In this document: piece by piece, positions 19,175 to 27,733 of the stretch
Numbering within the stretch: the stretch's first letter is position 1
Layout: each line of letters opens with the position of its first letter
Assembly (NCBI RefSeq): GCF_003614185.1
Contig: NZ_KZ987724.1
Coordinates: forward strand, 5,376,668-5,440,667
From: Paenibacillus aceti
GTDB lineage: Bacteria; Bacillota; Bacilli; Paenibacillales; Paenibacillaceae
Length of the DNA stretch: 64,000 bases
Direction: 5' to 3'
Program-made: the position numbers and the translations under genes
Notes under the pieces: generated by a model
Databases searched by the model: none
Seen by the model: only the letters and a program-made list of their open reading frames with translations
What the model was told of the DNA's origin: nothing

Positions 19175-20173
19175 TTATTTCAATTGCCAATTCGTTACTT
19201 TCTTGATAGCGGCATCGGCGTTCTTCAAATCCGTTTCACCCATGCTCAGAAGTGAGCTCCATTGCTTGACGCGGTTTTTGCCATTTGGAGGCGTATTGTA
19301 CTGATTGGTGTCCACGACTTTGGTGCGCTCTGCATAGAATTTTGTCATAAACGTCTTTTCATCCTTGCTGCTGCCTGAGCGGGACAGGAGGCCTTGCAGG
19401 CTGTTGGAGCCGCCCGTAGCGCCCTGGTTCAAGGCGGTGTCAACAAAAGAACCGATGGTCAGGGCCGAAGTGAAGCCGCGTTTTTTGGCCTGATCGACGC
19501 TGTATTTAATATAGACATTATAGAAGGTACGCCACATTGCCTCTCTCCAGGCGGAATCATTTTGCAGACTGTTGATCTTTTTCACGAATTTGCTGTCGCT
19601 ATCGGAAATGACCAGGATGCCGTTTTTCATCTTCCCGTTGATTCCAAGCCGTTTGAGCGCGCCCTCGACGCTTGGGTTGCTGGCACCTTTTGCCCGGTCA
19701 TATTCTTTGAACAATTCGGGACCATCTGGTCCCTGATCATTAGGCCCGCCTGTCGTTGCTCCGAAAATGCCGATCGTATAGCCGCGGTCATCCCCAATAT
19801 TTTCACAATAACCGTAAAATTTAGTCCAGTTGAGGTCGTCCTGCTCCGGCTTATTGACGAGCTTCATGATGTTATTCCACTGTTCTCCGTCAAGGCCTGT
19901 GTTAGTTTTTAAAAACTGTAGGGTCTGCGGGGAAAACTTGGAGTCATGGTCTTCGGCCAGAGGCACAATCTGCTGAGGGTTAGCCTCATTCTCCAACACA
20001 GGTGTCAAAGCCTCGATGGCTTCCGTATCCCCATTGTCAGCAACATACTCTGCATATGCCTTGGTTTGTACCGGTCCAGAAAATGCTGCTATCGAGCCAA
20101 GCAGGGCAAAGCTGAGCAGAATCGCCGTAAATCTACCTCCAGGATTGGATCTTTTTTCATTTGTCATTTTCAT
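19175..20173 (-). CDS. csn: Secreted chitosanase, glycoside hydrolase family 46
   Basis: It endo-hydrolyses chitosan outside the cell. A basic N-terminus and a hydrophobic stretch (AILLSFALLGSIAAFSG) ending near KAYA form a signal peptide. The catalytic domain begins about residue 80. The GH46 signature YCENIGDDRGYTIGIFGATT contains the catalytic acid Glu, and the following NDQGPDGPELF region should hold the catalytic Asp; the sequence is closest in memory to the Bacillus circulans MH-K1 type. I chose the ATG at 20173, nine bases after GGAGG, over a TTG two codons earlier. A promoter overlapped by a LacI-like operator lies upstream. Confidence 0.93.
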   Translation of the reverse strand: MKMTNEKRSNPGGRFTAILLSFALLGSIAAFSGPVQTKAYAEYVADNGDTEAIEALTPVLENEANPQQIVPLAEDHDSKFSPQTLQFLKTNTGLDGEQWNNIMKLVNKPEQDDLNWTKFYGYCENIGDDRGYTIGIFGATTGGPNDQGPDGPELFKEYDRAKGASNPSVEGALKRLGINGKMKNGILVISDSDSKFVKKINSLQNDSAWREAMWRTFYNVYIKYSVDQAKKRGFTSALTIGSFVDTALNQGATGGSNSLQGLLSRSGSSKDEKTFMTKFYAERTKVVDTNQYNTPPNGKNRVKQWSSLLSMGETDLKNADAAIKKVTNWQLK

Positions 20174-20233
20174 TCGCAAATCCCTCCATCATTTGTTTTT
20201 TGGCGTATTCCTTATTCGATAGTCATTGCAAAA

Positions 20234-20262
20234 AAATTAAAGCGATTTAACTCTTTAAGCAA
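20234..20262 (-). promoter_or_regulatory. Chitosanase promoter overlapped by a LacI/CcpA-like operator
   Basis: On the minus strand TTGCTT and TAATTT are 17 bases apart. The spacer and -10 are covered by ATTAAAGCGATTTAAC (20236-20251, plus-strand reading), a near-palindrome around a central CG as in LacI-family or cre sites. Confidence 0.5.
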
Positions 20263-20319
20263 ATTGGGGTAAAAGATAGGAATAAACTATCTCAGTTATC
20301 GTCCTCCTCTCACATATGG

Positions 20320-20335
20320 ATTAAAGCGCTTAAAC
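20320..20335. promoter_or_regulatory. Second LacI/CcpA-like site upstream of csn
   Basis: ATTAAAGCGCTTAAAC repeats the core of the site at 20236-20251, 84 bases farther upstream. Two copies at this distance could support repression by looping. Confidence 0.4.
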
Positions 20336-20342
20336 TTTATGA

Positions 20343-20398
20343 GGATAAAAAATATCCGTCTTGAACGGACTCAGCATGATGTTGAGGATATTTTATCC
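20343..20398. repeat. AT-rich inverted repeat
   Basis: GGATAAAAAATATCC (20343-20357) and GGATATTTTATCC (20386-20398) are inverted copies differing by a small bulge. No gene end is close, so a terminator role is unlikely. Confidence 0.5.
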
Positions 20399-20492
20399 CA
20401 TGCTGCTTGTCACGGTAGTCTGGGATGTAATTTGAGTATACTGGGTAATTCTGGATGTGTATAGAGCTAAAATTAATATTAGGCCGGACAGC

Positions 20493-20591
20493 AAAAAAAG
20501 ACCCATTCTCGACATCGCTGCCATTTCTGATCCGAACCGTCTTAGGACATGCTCAGTCAGGGGTTGCTAATGGAATGTCGAGCCAGGGTCT
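20493..20591 (-). terminator. Terminator of the SGNH hydrolase gene
   Basis: On the minus strand AGACCCTGGCTCGACAT pairs with ATGTCGAGAATGGGTCT and is followed by TTTTTTT. The loop is long (about 59 bases). Confidence 0.65.
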
Positions 20592-20603
20592 GTCGTCTGT
20601 ATT

Positions 20604-21362
20604 CTATTCCAGGGCCAGGTTGTTACGCGGGTCCAGCAGTAAATATTGATAGTTGCTCTTGACGAATTCAAGCACCTTCTCGCTGATGATCTGATGCCCT
20701 TCCTTATTCGGATGAATGCCGTCCGTGCAGAGAAATTTGGTGAAATCAGGATACTGGAGAAATGCCCCGCGCACGTCGATGTATTTGGTCTTGGTCAGCT
20801 CCGATACCTTCTGGATCGTTGAATTATACCGCTCCTGCCACCAATATATCTTGGTCACGCTGCCGAGCCATTTGAGAATATTCTGCTCCGCATCTGGATT
20901 ATTCCGGCTCACCCATTTGAAATAATTATCAGCATTCAGGGGAGGCAGGTTCATCAGAACCGGGGTGATCTGCTGCTTCCTCAAATATTCAATCGCTTCC
21001 GTCAGCATCTTCTCAAATGTATTGAAATCCGTCTTGGGACTATGCTCTGCGTCGGGATTACTGGCTATTTCATTCCAGTTGAAGTCACAATCATTACCGC
21101 CATATTCGATCAGAACGATATTGGGCTTATCCTTCAGCACATCTCGCTTCAGATTGCTCATGCCCTTCATCAGTGTATTACCGAACCTGGCCGTATTTCG
21201 TACGACTCCCTTCATTTTCTTCTGCAGGAGTGAGACATAATTATCTTCCAAGATGACGTATTTATTGCGTTCTTCATCATAGATAACTCCCTTGGAGATG
21301 GAATCCCCGGAAATCATATATTTAGTATCCTTGCTAATAAACTCAACGTCACGCTCACTCAT
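20604..21362 (-). CDS. SGNH/GDSL-type hydrolase
   Basis: A 252-residue cytoplasmic-looking esterase or lipase of the SGNH fold. Block I is GDSIS, with the nucleophile Ser near residue 19; block II has the Gly in ARFGNT; block III is GGNDCD and block V is DGIHPN with the catalytic Asp and His near residue 211. No signal peptide is visible, which is unusual if the substrate is a cell-wall ester. The ATG at 21362 is eight bases after GAGG; a GTG three codons upstream overlaps that site. The gene is isolated, so the substrate is unknown. Confidence 0.88.
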   Translation of the reverse strand: MSERDVEFISKDTKYMISGDSISKGVIYDEERNKYVILEDNYVSLLQKKMKGVVRNTARFGNTLMKGMSNLKRDVLKDKPNIVLIEYGGNDCDFNWNEIASNPDAEHSPKTDFNTFEKMLTEAIEYLRKQQITPVLMNLPPLNADNYFKWVSRNNPDAEQNILKWLGSVTKIYWWQERYNSTIQKVSELTKTKYIDVRGAFLQYPDFTKFLCTDGIHPNKEGHQIISEKVLEFVKSNYQYLLLDPRNNLALE

Positions 21363-21565
21363 TGTATTCACCTCATTTTCATCCTTCTTGTTCTATTGTA
21401 GATGAGTGCTGGAACGAAATGCAAGTATATCGCTTCCCGATTCATTCTATATTTGATGAAGGGTTTGTGAAAGCTAGACATGTGATGTTTCTCATGAGAA
21501 AATGTTGATAGCGTGTTCAATATCGGATATTTTATTAATACTATAGTAAAAAGGGGTTGAACAAT

Positions 21566-22549
21566 ATGGTGCGATTCGGAATTATCGGAACGAACTGGAT
21601 TACGGAGCGCTTTATAGATGCAGCAATGGAAACGGAACGCTTCGCCTTGACGGCAGTATGTTCCCGTACAGAAGAGAAAGGGAGAGCATTTGCTGCCAAA
21701 TACGGCAATCCTGCTGTATATACGGATGTGTACTCCATGGCATCCAGTTCTGAAATTGATGCTGTGTACATCGCGAGCCCGAATTCCTTCCATATGGAAC
21801 AGGCTATCATGTGCATGGATCACGGGAAGCATGTATTATGCGAGAAGCCGATGGCATCGAATGCGGCAGAGACACGGAGGATGATTGAGGCTGCGCAGCG
21901 CAATAATGTGCTGTTAATGGAAGCGATGAAATCGACGCTGATGCCTAATTTCCGGGTAGTTCAGAACAATTTATACAAGCTGGAGCAAGTACGTAGATAT
22001 TTTGCAAGCTATTGTCAATACTCCTCCCGCTACGATGCGTATAAGCAGGGAACTATAATGAATACCTTCAAGCCGGAATTCTCGAACGGGGCGTTGATGG
22101 ATCTGGGAACCTATTGCATCTATCCAATGGTAACCTTGTTCGGCAAGCCGAAGCAGATTAAGGCGAACGGAATTTTGCTATCGACGGGTGTGGACGGCGA
22201 AGGCAGCATTATTATGAATTATGATGAGATGGATGCGACGGTGATATATTCCAAGATCGCTGACTCCTATCTGCCGGCGGAGATCCAGGGCGAGAATGGC
22301 ACGCTGGTGATTGAACGGATCAATCAGCCGTATGATGTGAAGATTATTTATCGCGATGGCACGATCGAGGATTTGCGGCAGCCGCAGATGCAGGAATCGA
22401 TGTTCTACGAAGCTCGGGAGTTCATTGAGCTGGTGGAGGCAGGACTGCGTGAGAGCAGTGTAAATACGCTCAATCATTCGCTGCTCGTTGCAGAGATTAT
22501 GGAAGAAGCGAGAAGACAAATGGGGATTATGTTCCCGGCGGACAATTAA
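21566..22549 (+). CDS. Gfo/Idh/MocA family NAD(P)-dependent oxidoreductase
   Basis: A 327-residue two-domain dehydrogenase. The Rossmann fold starts VRFGIIGTNWITERF, where GxxGTxxI replaces the usual GxGxxA. The CEKPMASNAAE motif (about 94) supplies the conserved Lys for sugar-ring binding, and GALMDLGTYCIYP (about 172) is the C-terminal domain signature, as in trans-dihydrodiol and related sugar dehydrogenases. AAGGGG lies nine bases before the ATG at 21566; an upstream TTG overlaps that site. It resembles the protein at 29384. The substrate is probably a sugar or sugar derivative. Confidence 0.9.
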   Translation: MVRFGIIGTNWITERFIDAAMETERFALTAVCSRTEEKGRAFAAKYGNPAVYTDVYSMASSSEIDAVYIASPNSFHMEQAIMCMDHGKHVLCEKPMASNAAETRRMIEAAQRNNVLLMEAMKSTLMPNFRVVQNNLYKLEQVRRYFASYCQYSSRYDAYKQGTIMNTFKPEFSNGALMDLGTYCIYPMVTLFGKPKQIKANGILLSTGVDGEGSIIMNYDEMDATVIYSKIADSYLPAEIQGENGTLVIERINQPYDVKIIYRDGTIEDLRQPQMQESMFYEAREFIELVEAGLRESSVNTLNHSLLVAEIMEEARRQMGIMFPADN

Positions 22550-22552
22550 ATA

Positions 22553-22743
22553 AATAGTTGCAGAAATACATTTATTCCGGGAAAGTCCTCTTGAAATCAG
22601 GCAATAGCTGCGCATATGCAACTATTGCCTGATTTAAGCTTCGATCGAAGGAGAATTACTCTGAATAGTTGTATAACTGCAGCTATATCGCCTGTTTAGG
22701 GCATAATGGGGACATATAGTTGTATATGTGCACTTATATCTCG
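22553..22743. repeat. Intergenic repeat family B, copy near 22.6 kb
   Basis: Contains AATAGTTGCAGAAATACATTTATT (22553-22576) split by other DNA from TAGTTGTATAACTGCAGCTA (22666-22685) and TAGTTGTATATGTGCACTTA (22717-22736). The same words in both orientations appear at 38097-38233. A separate palindrome (GGCAATAG...CTATTGCC, about 22600-22629) sits inside. Confidence 0.5.
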
Positions 22744-22749
22744 AAACTC

Positions 22750-22792
22750 AAAAGAACCGTTAGGGTGAGCCTCCCCTCCTGACGGTTCTTTC
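22750..22792. terminator. Bidirectional terminator
   Basis: AAAGAACCGT and GACGGTTCTTT pair across a C-rich loop; T tracts are present on both strands. It ends the oxidoreductase gene (plus) and the glycosidase gene (minus). Confidence 0.8.
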
Positions 22793-22845
22793 TGTCTCTT
22801 TAAGAGATTCATTATATGTCTATCATACAGAATGGAAGGATGTCC

Positions 22846-24009
22846 TTATTGGACTTTGACTACAAGAGCGTTGCTGATCTTGCGCCCCGGCGTAGTCAAA
22901 TATTTGCCATTATAGTACAGTCCGCTGGACGCACCGCCGTCCAGATTCATCGCCTGGTAGGCTCCGGCTTGCTTCATGATCTCTGCGAGCTGTGGAATCG
23001 TAGCTCCGCCGGTAGTAAGCAGGATCAGCTTGTGGTCCCGGGTGATGCCCAGTGCGCTGCGGGCACCGCCACCCGTCAGAATCTTCGGGTCCTTGAAGCC
23101 CTCCTCGGCTACATTGAGGGAGACCTTGCCGTTCACGACGAGACGTGGTCCTGCCTGCAGCCCGCCCTGGATGCCCCCTGCGGCGAATCGGGCCGGGAAG
23201 TCCGCACCGGGGATTAAATCAGCCAGCAGATTGTTGTCGAAGGTAAATACTGTGCGCCGGTCGCCAGAGCTTTTGTGAGCCATGCTTCCCCCGCTGATGA
23301 TGTAGCCATAAGGCCCTTTGTAATCTCCGGTCGTATAAGCGTCGAAGAAGGTCCCATTAATCGCCACACTTGCTTTGCTGCGCTTGGCGATACTGCTAAG
23401 ATCCTCCACTTTGCCCGCTTGATCTCCGGCGAGTACAACGTCGAGCGTAACCTTAGGATGCAGGAGCGATACAGTGATCATTTGCGTGCTATAGCTTTTA
23501 CCACCCACCTTGAACGTTTTGCGTTCGCTGATGATGGGCTTGTCCATTTTGTCATATACAGCTTTCGTTATGTAAGGAAGTGACACCGTACTGACCTGCT
23601 CTTCGGAAGCCTGTTCCGAAGCGCTATTATGTAGGATGACGGAAGAAGTATCCTTTGACCACTTGAGCGATAACGAAAAAGAGTCCTTGATGACTTGAAG
23701 CGGAACGAAGGTTACGCCCTTCTCGGTGAACGGAGCATCGGTCAGCTTGATCGCTTCGCTGTTCCGAGTCGCCTGCAGCTTGCCCAAGTGCATCGTCAGC
23801 TTCGTCTCGTCACGGATGATATCGATCCGCTTCTCGCCAGGTGTCCATACGGTTTTCAATCCGTCCAGACCGTTCAGAGTGCGTAGCGGGATGAAGGCAT
23901 GATTGCTCTTGTGATCCATAAGTACGAAGTTTTTGGCCGGCGGGGCGGCATAGCTGGCTGGAATCAGGCTGACGAATAGCAGCACCGCGAGCAGAATTGC
24001 TTTTTTCAT
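22846..24009 (-). CDS. Secreted stalk-domain protein with phosphodiester glycosidase domain
   Basis: A 387-residue exported protein. A signal peptide (AILLAVLLFVSLIPASYAA) precedes a copper-amine-oxidase N-terminal 'stalk' domain (about 28-130, with FIPLRTL and TFVPLQVIKDSF repeats). The C-terminal half is the NAGPA/DUF2233 phosphodiester glycosidase fold: SVAINGTFFD, PYGYIISGG, RSALGITRDHKLILLTTGG and MNLDGGASSGLYYNG. Such domains cleave the bond between a sugar and a phosphodiester-linked group; in a Gram-positive wall the target could be a teichoic or polysaccharide linkage, which is inference. It has a TTG-free, well-placed ATG after an AGGAG. Monocistronic. Confidence 0.87.
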   Translation of the reverse strand: MKKAILLAVLLFVSLIPASYAAPPAKNFVLMDHKSNHAFIPLRTLNGLDGLKTVWTPGEKRIDIIRDETKLTMHLGKLQATRNSEAIKLTDAPFTEKGVTFVPLQVIKDSFSLSLKWSKDTSSVILHNSASEQASEEQVSTVSLPYITKAVYDKMDKPIISERKTFKVGGKSYSTQMITVSLLHPKVTLDVVLAGDQAGKVEDLSSIAKRSKASVAINGTFFDAYTTGDYKGPYGYIISGGSMAHKSSGDRRTVFTFDNNLLADLIPGADFPARFAAGGIQGGLQAGPRLVVNGKVSLNVAEEGFKDPKILTGGGARSALGITRDHKLILLTTGGATIPQLAEIMKQAGAYQAMNLDGGASSGLYYNGKYLTTPGRKISNALVVKVQ

Positions 24010-24147
24010 AAAAATAAAGTCTCCTTATGTGGGTATTTAGTATCCCGTATATTATACATGATGAACTAGTGTTCCGGGACTAACCTTTAGGCCTAAAGTC
24101 GCTGGTTCAGCCTGGCAGGAATACCCTGATTCGCTGACAACGCTCAA

Positions 24148-24175
24148 CAGCGCTATTGGTTGCCCAATAGCGCTG
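24148..24175. repeat. Perfect 12-bp hairpin palindrome
   Basis: CAGCGCTATTGG and CCAATAGCGCTG enclose a four-base loop. No T tract follows on either strand, and the flanking genes (both minus strand) are 48 and more bases away. It could be an RNA stabiliser or a repeat relic. Confidence 0.55.
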
Positions 24176-24223
24176 CAATATCGCTTTAAAATTGGAAGGA
24201 GCTACATAGTTCTTCGTTCTTCG

Positions 24224-25840
24224 CTAGGTATGGATATACATTTTATCGTAATACTCCTCGATCATCCGTCTCGTGGCGAAGGACTCGCGGGTCGTCTCTA
24301 TGCTCCGGTGCATCATCTCGACCCACTTCGCCCGATTCTCGTAATAGACGGGCAGCACGCGCTGCAGCAGCGTGTTATACAGGGCTTCGCTGTCGTGGCG
24401 GTCCAGGGCTTCAATATCGCTCGTCTCGAAGCCGTCGCCGATCTGCCATCCATTCTCGCCGTCGATGCAGGCCTCCGGCCACCAGCCGTCGAGGATGGAG
24501 CAGTTGAGGACGCCGTTCATCGCCGCCTTCATCCCGGATGTTCCGCTCGCTTCCAGCGGCCGCCGCGGATTGTTAAGCCAAATGTCTGAGCCGCGGGTTA
24601 ACTGCGCCCCGATTGTCATATCGTAATTTTCCAGGAAGACAACGCTCTTCGGATACTTCTTCATCATCGCTACGAGATTGCTGACAATTCTCTTGCCGGT
24701 GTCATCGAGCGGATGGGCCTTGCCGGAGAAGACGATCTGGATCTTGCCGGATTCCAGATAAGGCGCGATCAGCTCTGGCTTGGAGAAGATCAGATCGCTC
24801 CGCTTATAAGGGGCGGCCCGGCGCGAGAAGCCGATCAATAAATGATCCGCACTCAGGCTTATGCCAGATCGCTCCTCGATGAAGCGGATCAGCTCGCGCT
24901 TGAGCTCCATATGCGCGGCCCATAGATCGCCATTGCTCTCGTAAGCCTCGGTAATCCTGGGATCGACCCATGTCGGCTTATGAATGGCGTTCGTAATGCT
25001 GATGATCTCCGATCTGCCGGATACATCCTGCCACATTTTGTTGGCCGTGATCCCGTGCAGCTTGGCGACACCGTTGGAAATGCGGGACAGTCTTAGCCCG
25101 GCGACCGTCATATTGAATGGATTACCGCCGATCTGCTCCATCTGCTCGCGGGTCAAACTGTTGAAGGCAGACATGTATTCGAGCCGATCCAGCGGATGGG
25201 CTTCATTGCCCTCGCGAATCGGTGTATGGGTCGTGAATACGACCTCGTCCCGGGTGGCCTGCCAGGCTTCTTCGAAGGAACGGCCGCTGCTCATTTTCTC
25301 ACGGATCAGTTCAATGGCTGCTAACGCCGCGTGTCCCTCATTGAAGTGATACACATCGACCGGAATTTGCAGTGCCCGCAGCGCTCTTACGCCTCCGATG
25401 CCGAGCACAATTTCCTGAGCGATCCGCTCCTCGCCGAACCAGCCGTAGAGCTGGCCGGTAATCCAGCTGTCGCTATTCTGCGGGATATCGGTATCCAGCA
25501 AATATAGCGGGTTGTTGCCGAAATGCTCTGTTTTCCAGACCTTGCAGTGGACCTCGGTATTACGGATCGTTACGCTGACCTGAACCCCCGTATCCTCCAG
25601 AAAATCATAGCTGTAATTATGGTAAGTATCATAAGGCTTGCCATCGGCACCGATGCATTGATCGGTATATCCTTGCTTCCACTTGATGCCGATGCCTATA
25701 ATCGGCGCAGCGATATCTCTGGCGCCCTTGATATAATCGCCAGCGAGAATACCGAGACCTCCTGCATATATTTTGAAACTCGATTCTAGTCCGAACTCCA
25801 TGCTGAAATAAGCTACAGTTGGCAGGTGCTGCTGAGTCAT
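24224..25840 (-). CDS. glgP: Alpha-glucan phosphorylase, short (GT35) type
   Basis: The enzyme releases glucose-1-phosphate from alpha-glucans using pyridoxal phosphate. At 538 residues it is the short form known from archaea and Thermotoga rather than the roughly 800-residue GlgP of glg operons. Family segments are VAYFSMEFGLE at the N-terminus, GGLGILAGDY, NEGHAA, the TTHTPIREGNE segment and the PLP-site region EASGTSGMKAAMNG near residue 435. The ATG at 25840 is nine bases after AAGGAGG; an ATG eight codons earlier lies before that site. It follows the YpsA-like gene by 47 bases on the same strand, so the two are probably co-transcribed. Confidence 0.9.
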   Translation of the reverse strand: MTQQHLPTVAYFSMEFGLESSFKIYAGGLGILAGDYIKGARDIAAPIIGIGIKWKQGYTDQCIGADGKPYDTYHNYSYDFLEDTGVQVSVTIRNTEVHCKVWKTEHFGNNPLYLLDTDIPQNSDSWITGQLYGWFGEERIAQEIVLGIGGVRALRALQIPVDVYHFNEGHAALAAIELIREKMSSGRSFEEAWQATRDEVVFTTHTPIREGNEAHPLDRLEYMSAFNSLTREQMEQIGGNPFNMTVAGLRLSRISNGVAKLHGITANKMWQDVSGRSEIISITNAIHKPTWVDPRITEAYESNGDLWAAHMELKRELIRFIEERSGISLSADHLLIGFSRRAAPYKRSDLIFSKPELIAPYLESGKIQIVFSGKAHPLDDTGKRIVSNLVAMMKKYPKSVVFLENYDMTIGAQLTRGSDIWLNNPRRPLEASGTSGMKAAMNGVLNCSILDGWWPEACIDGENGWQIGDGFETSDIEALDRHDSEALYNTLLQRVLPVYYENRAKWVEMMHRSIETTRESFATRRMIEEYYDKMYIHT

Positions 25841-25887
25841 AGCCAATCGCCTCCTTATATCCATGATATGAGGCCGACATCCGGGCG

Positions 25888-26475
25888 TTACCAGAGGATA
25901 TCATCCTGCGATATACTTCTCCCCTCCATATTCTGACGATCTTCATCGGCAATAGCCTGAATTTCCTCGGCCCCGATCGTAATGACAGGGTAATTCTCCA
26001 CGGCCTGCTTCTTCAGCGCTCGCTGCTTGATATACTTCGGGCTTGCCTCTCCCATTTCTTCATCATAGACGAGCAGAATTCCATCCGTCTTGCGGAGCAG
26101 CAGCTCGTCTCTGGCTGTGAATTGCCAAGGGCCGCTATAGGGCTCTTTACTGGTGGAGGTGCAGAAGTCAAGCTTGGAGATCAGCTCATGATAATAGGCT
26201 TTCTTCTCCTCTTTCCATTGCTGCTCAGGATTGCTGAAGGCGGTGATGATCGCGCATTTAAGCTCGGGGTATTGCCTTCTTAGCTCGATCGCTGCCTCGC
26301 AAGCCCAGAGGTCTACGCCGTATTGTCCTGGTGTAATTACCCACTCCAGCCCTTCATCCAGCAGGGGGATCAATCGCGAAATGATCGCCTGACGGATATA
26401 CGGGATTCCTTCATGTTTACTGTTATATATTCCAAGTTCATGTGCGCGGTAACCTGTAACTAGAAGATTTTTCAC
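25888..26475 (-). CDS. YpsA-like SLOG domain protein (DUF1273)
   Basis: A 195-residue protein with the YpsA-type Rossmann-like SLOG fold: LLVTGYRAHELGIY at the N-terminus, the WVITPGQYGVDLWACEAA segment near 52 and DGILLVYDEEMGEASPKYI near 147. SLOG domains bind nucleotide-like ligands; YpsA affects cell division and growth in Bacillus and Staphylococcus, although its ligand is unknown. I chose the GTG at 26475 because AAAGGAAG stands nine bases upstream and the product then starts like B. subtilis YpsA; the frame opens 14 codons earlier at an ATG. It is the first gene of a likely operon with glgP. Confidence 0.85.
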   Translation of the reverse strand: MKNLLVTGYRAHELGIYNSKHEGIPYIRQAIISRLIPLLDEGLEWVITPGQYGVDLWACEAAIELRRQYPELKCAIITAFSNPEQQWKEEKKAYYHELISKLDFCTSTSKEPYSGPWQFTARDELLLRKTDGILLVYDEEMGEASPKYIKQRALKKQAVENYPVITIGAEEIQAIADEDRQNMEGRSISQDDILW

Positions 26476-26672
26476 AATACTGACTTCCTTTCCGGTGCGA
26501 TACAGATCACTCCCCATTATAAATGTCTTGATGCGTGAAGGCGATTATACGGGGGCTTTGGCCAGATTCCAAATGTTAACTTGGGTATATTTAGGAACAA
26601 AGACCCGTTTATTTTCCGGGAAAATTTAGTTAACATAGGATTTATGTTTTATTAAAGAGGGGAGAAAACCAA

Positions 26673-27548
26673 ATGAAGAAGAAGTGGGTATTAGTATTAT
26701 TGGGGGCAGCTCTGGCGATGGCGCTTGCAGGTTGCGGCCAGGACAAGAAGGCGGAGGGCAATTCCGCAAATTCAGGAAAAGGGACGAATTCGGCTGCGGC
26801 TGAGGCAAGCAGTGATCAAGCGGTACCAACTACAGATGAACTGTTCCAAAAGATGACCGAGGTGACCAAGGATCTGAAGAGTCTGGCGATGACGGCTGAC
26901 TCCAAGCAAAAGGTAACGATCAAAGCAGGCGAACAGACTCAAGAGCAAAATATAGATATTCAAACTACGGCTGAACTGATTCAGGAGCCGCTGGCTATGG
27001 TTCAGGAATTGAAGATGTCCATGGGCGACCAAGGTTCTCAGGAAGTTAAGCAATACATTACCGAAGACGGAATTTACATGAATACAGGCGGAACCTGGGT
27101 GAAGGTAACGGATGAGACGATGATCAACAGTGTCAAGGATGCTGCGAAACAGTCGGCTGATCCAGCCAAGCAAATCGAGCAGTTCAAGTCGATCGCCAGC
27201 GATATGAAGGTAAGTGAAGAAGGCAGCGACTACTTGCTGACTGCCAATCTATCCGGCGACAACATGAAGGAGCTTGCCAAGTCATTGATGAGCCAAAGCG
27301 GCGGTGATACCGCAGCAACAGCGGCAGTGCTTGATCAAATGAATATCGATAATTTCAAAATCCTGTATTATGTTAACAAAGAGTCCTACTTGCCGTCCAA
27401 GACAACGGTTGAAATGACGATGGATATGGAAGCGGAAGGACAGAGTGTATCGATGGAGATGAAGATGGATTCCACTTTCTCCAAGTACAATGAGATCGAA
27501 GCGATTGAAGTTCCGCAAGAAGCGTTGGATAACGCGGTTGAGCAGTAA
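26673..27548 (+). CDS. Lipoprotein of the DUF6612 / LolA-like type
   Basis: A 291-residue exported lipoprotein. The signal peptide ends in the lipobox ALAGC (Cys20), followed by a low-complexity Ser/Asn/Ala linker (about 25-48). The mature part has alternating amphipathic strands (KQKVTIKAGEQTQEQ, QYITEDGIYMNTGGTWVKV, YYVNKESYLPSKTTVEMTMDM), which fit the beta-sheet of LolA/DUF6612-like proteins. The family is widespread in Paenibacillus and Bacillus, without a proven function; binding of a hydrophobic ligand or envelope-stress sensing is a guess. GAGGGGAG precedes the ATG. Monocistronic with its own terminator. Confidence 0.82.
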   Translation: MKKKWVLVLLGAALAMALAGCGQDKKAEGNSANSGKGTNSAAAEASSDQAVPTTDELFQKMTEVTKDLKSLAMTADSKQKVTIKAGEQTQEQNIDIQTTAELIQEPLAMVQELKMSMGDQGSQEVKQYITEDGIYMNTGGTWVKVTDETMINSVKDAAKQSADPAKQIEQFKSIASDMKVSEEGSDYLLTANLSGDNMKELAKSLMSQSGGDTAATAAVLDQMNIDNFKILYYVNKESYLPSKTTVEMTMDMEAEGQSVSMEMKMDSTFSKYNEIEAIEVPQEALDNAVEQ

Positions 27549-27563
27549 AATAAGATGATATCT

Positions 27564-27609
27564 GACGCATCATTCGTTCGGTATAGTCCGTTCTGAATGG
27601 TGCGTTTTA
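27564..27609 (+). terminator. Terminator of the lipoprotein gene
   Basis: ACGCATCATTC and GAATGGTGCGTTTT pair with one mismatch around a 17-base loop. Confidence 0.65.
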
Positions 27610-27733
27610 CTTTGGAGCCATCGATATTCAGCAAGTCTTGCCCCTATCGTGTATAATAGATTAATAAAGCGGAGCCTGACTGACCTGTGTTGGGATGTTT
27701 GAGCTGCGCATAAGTATTGGATGAGGTGTATAC

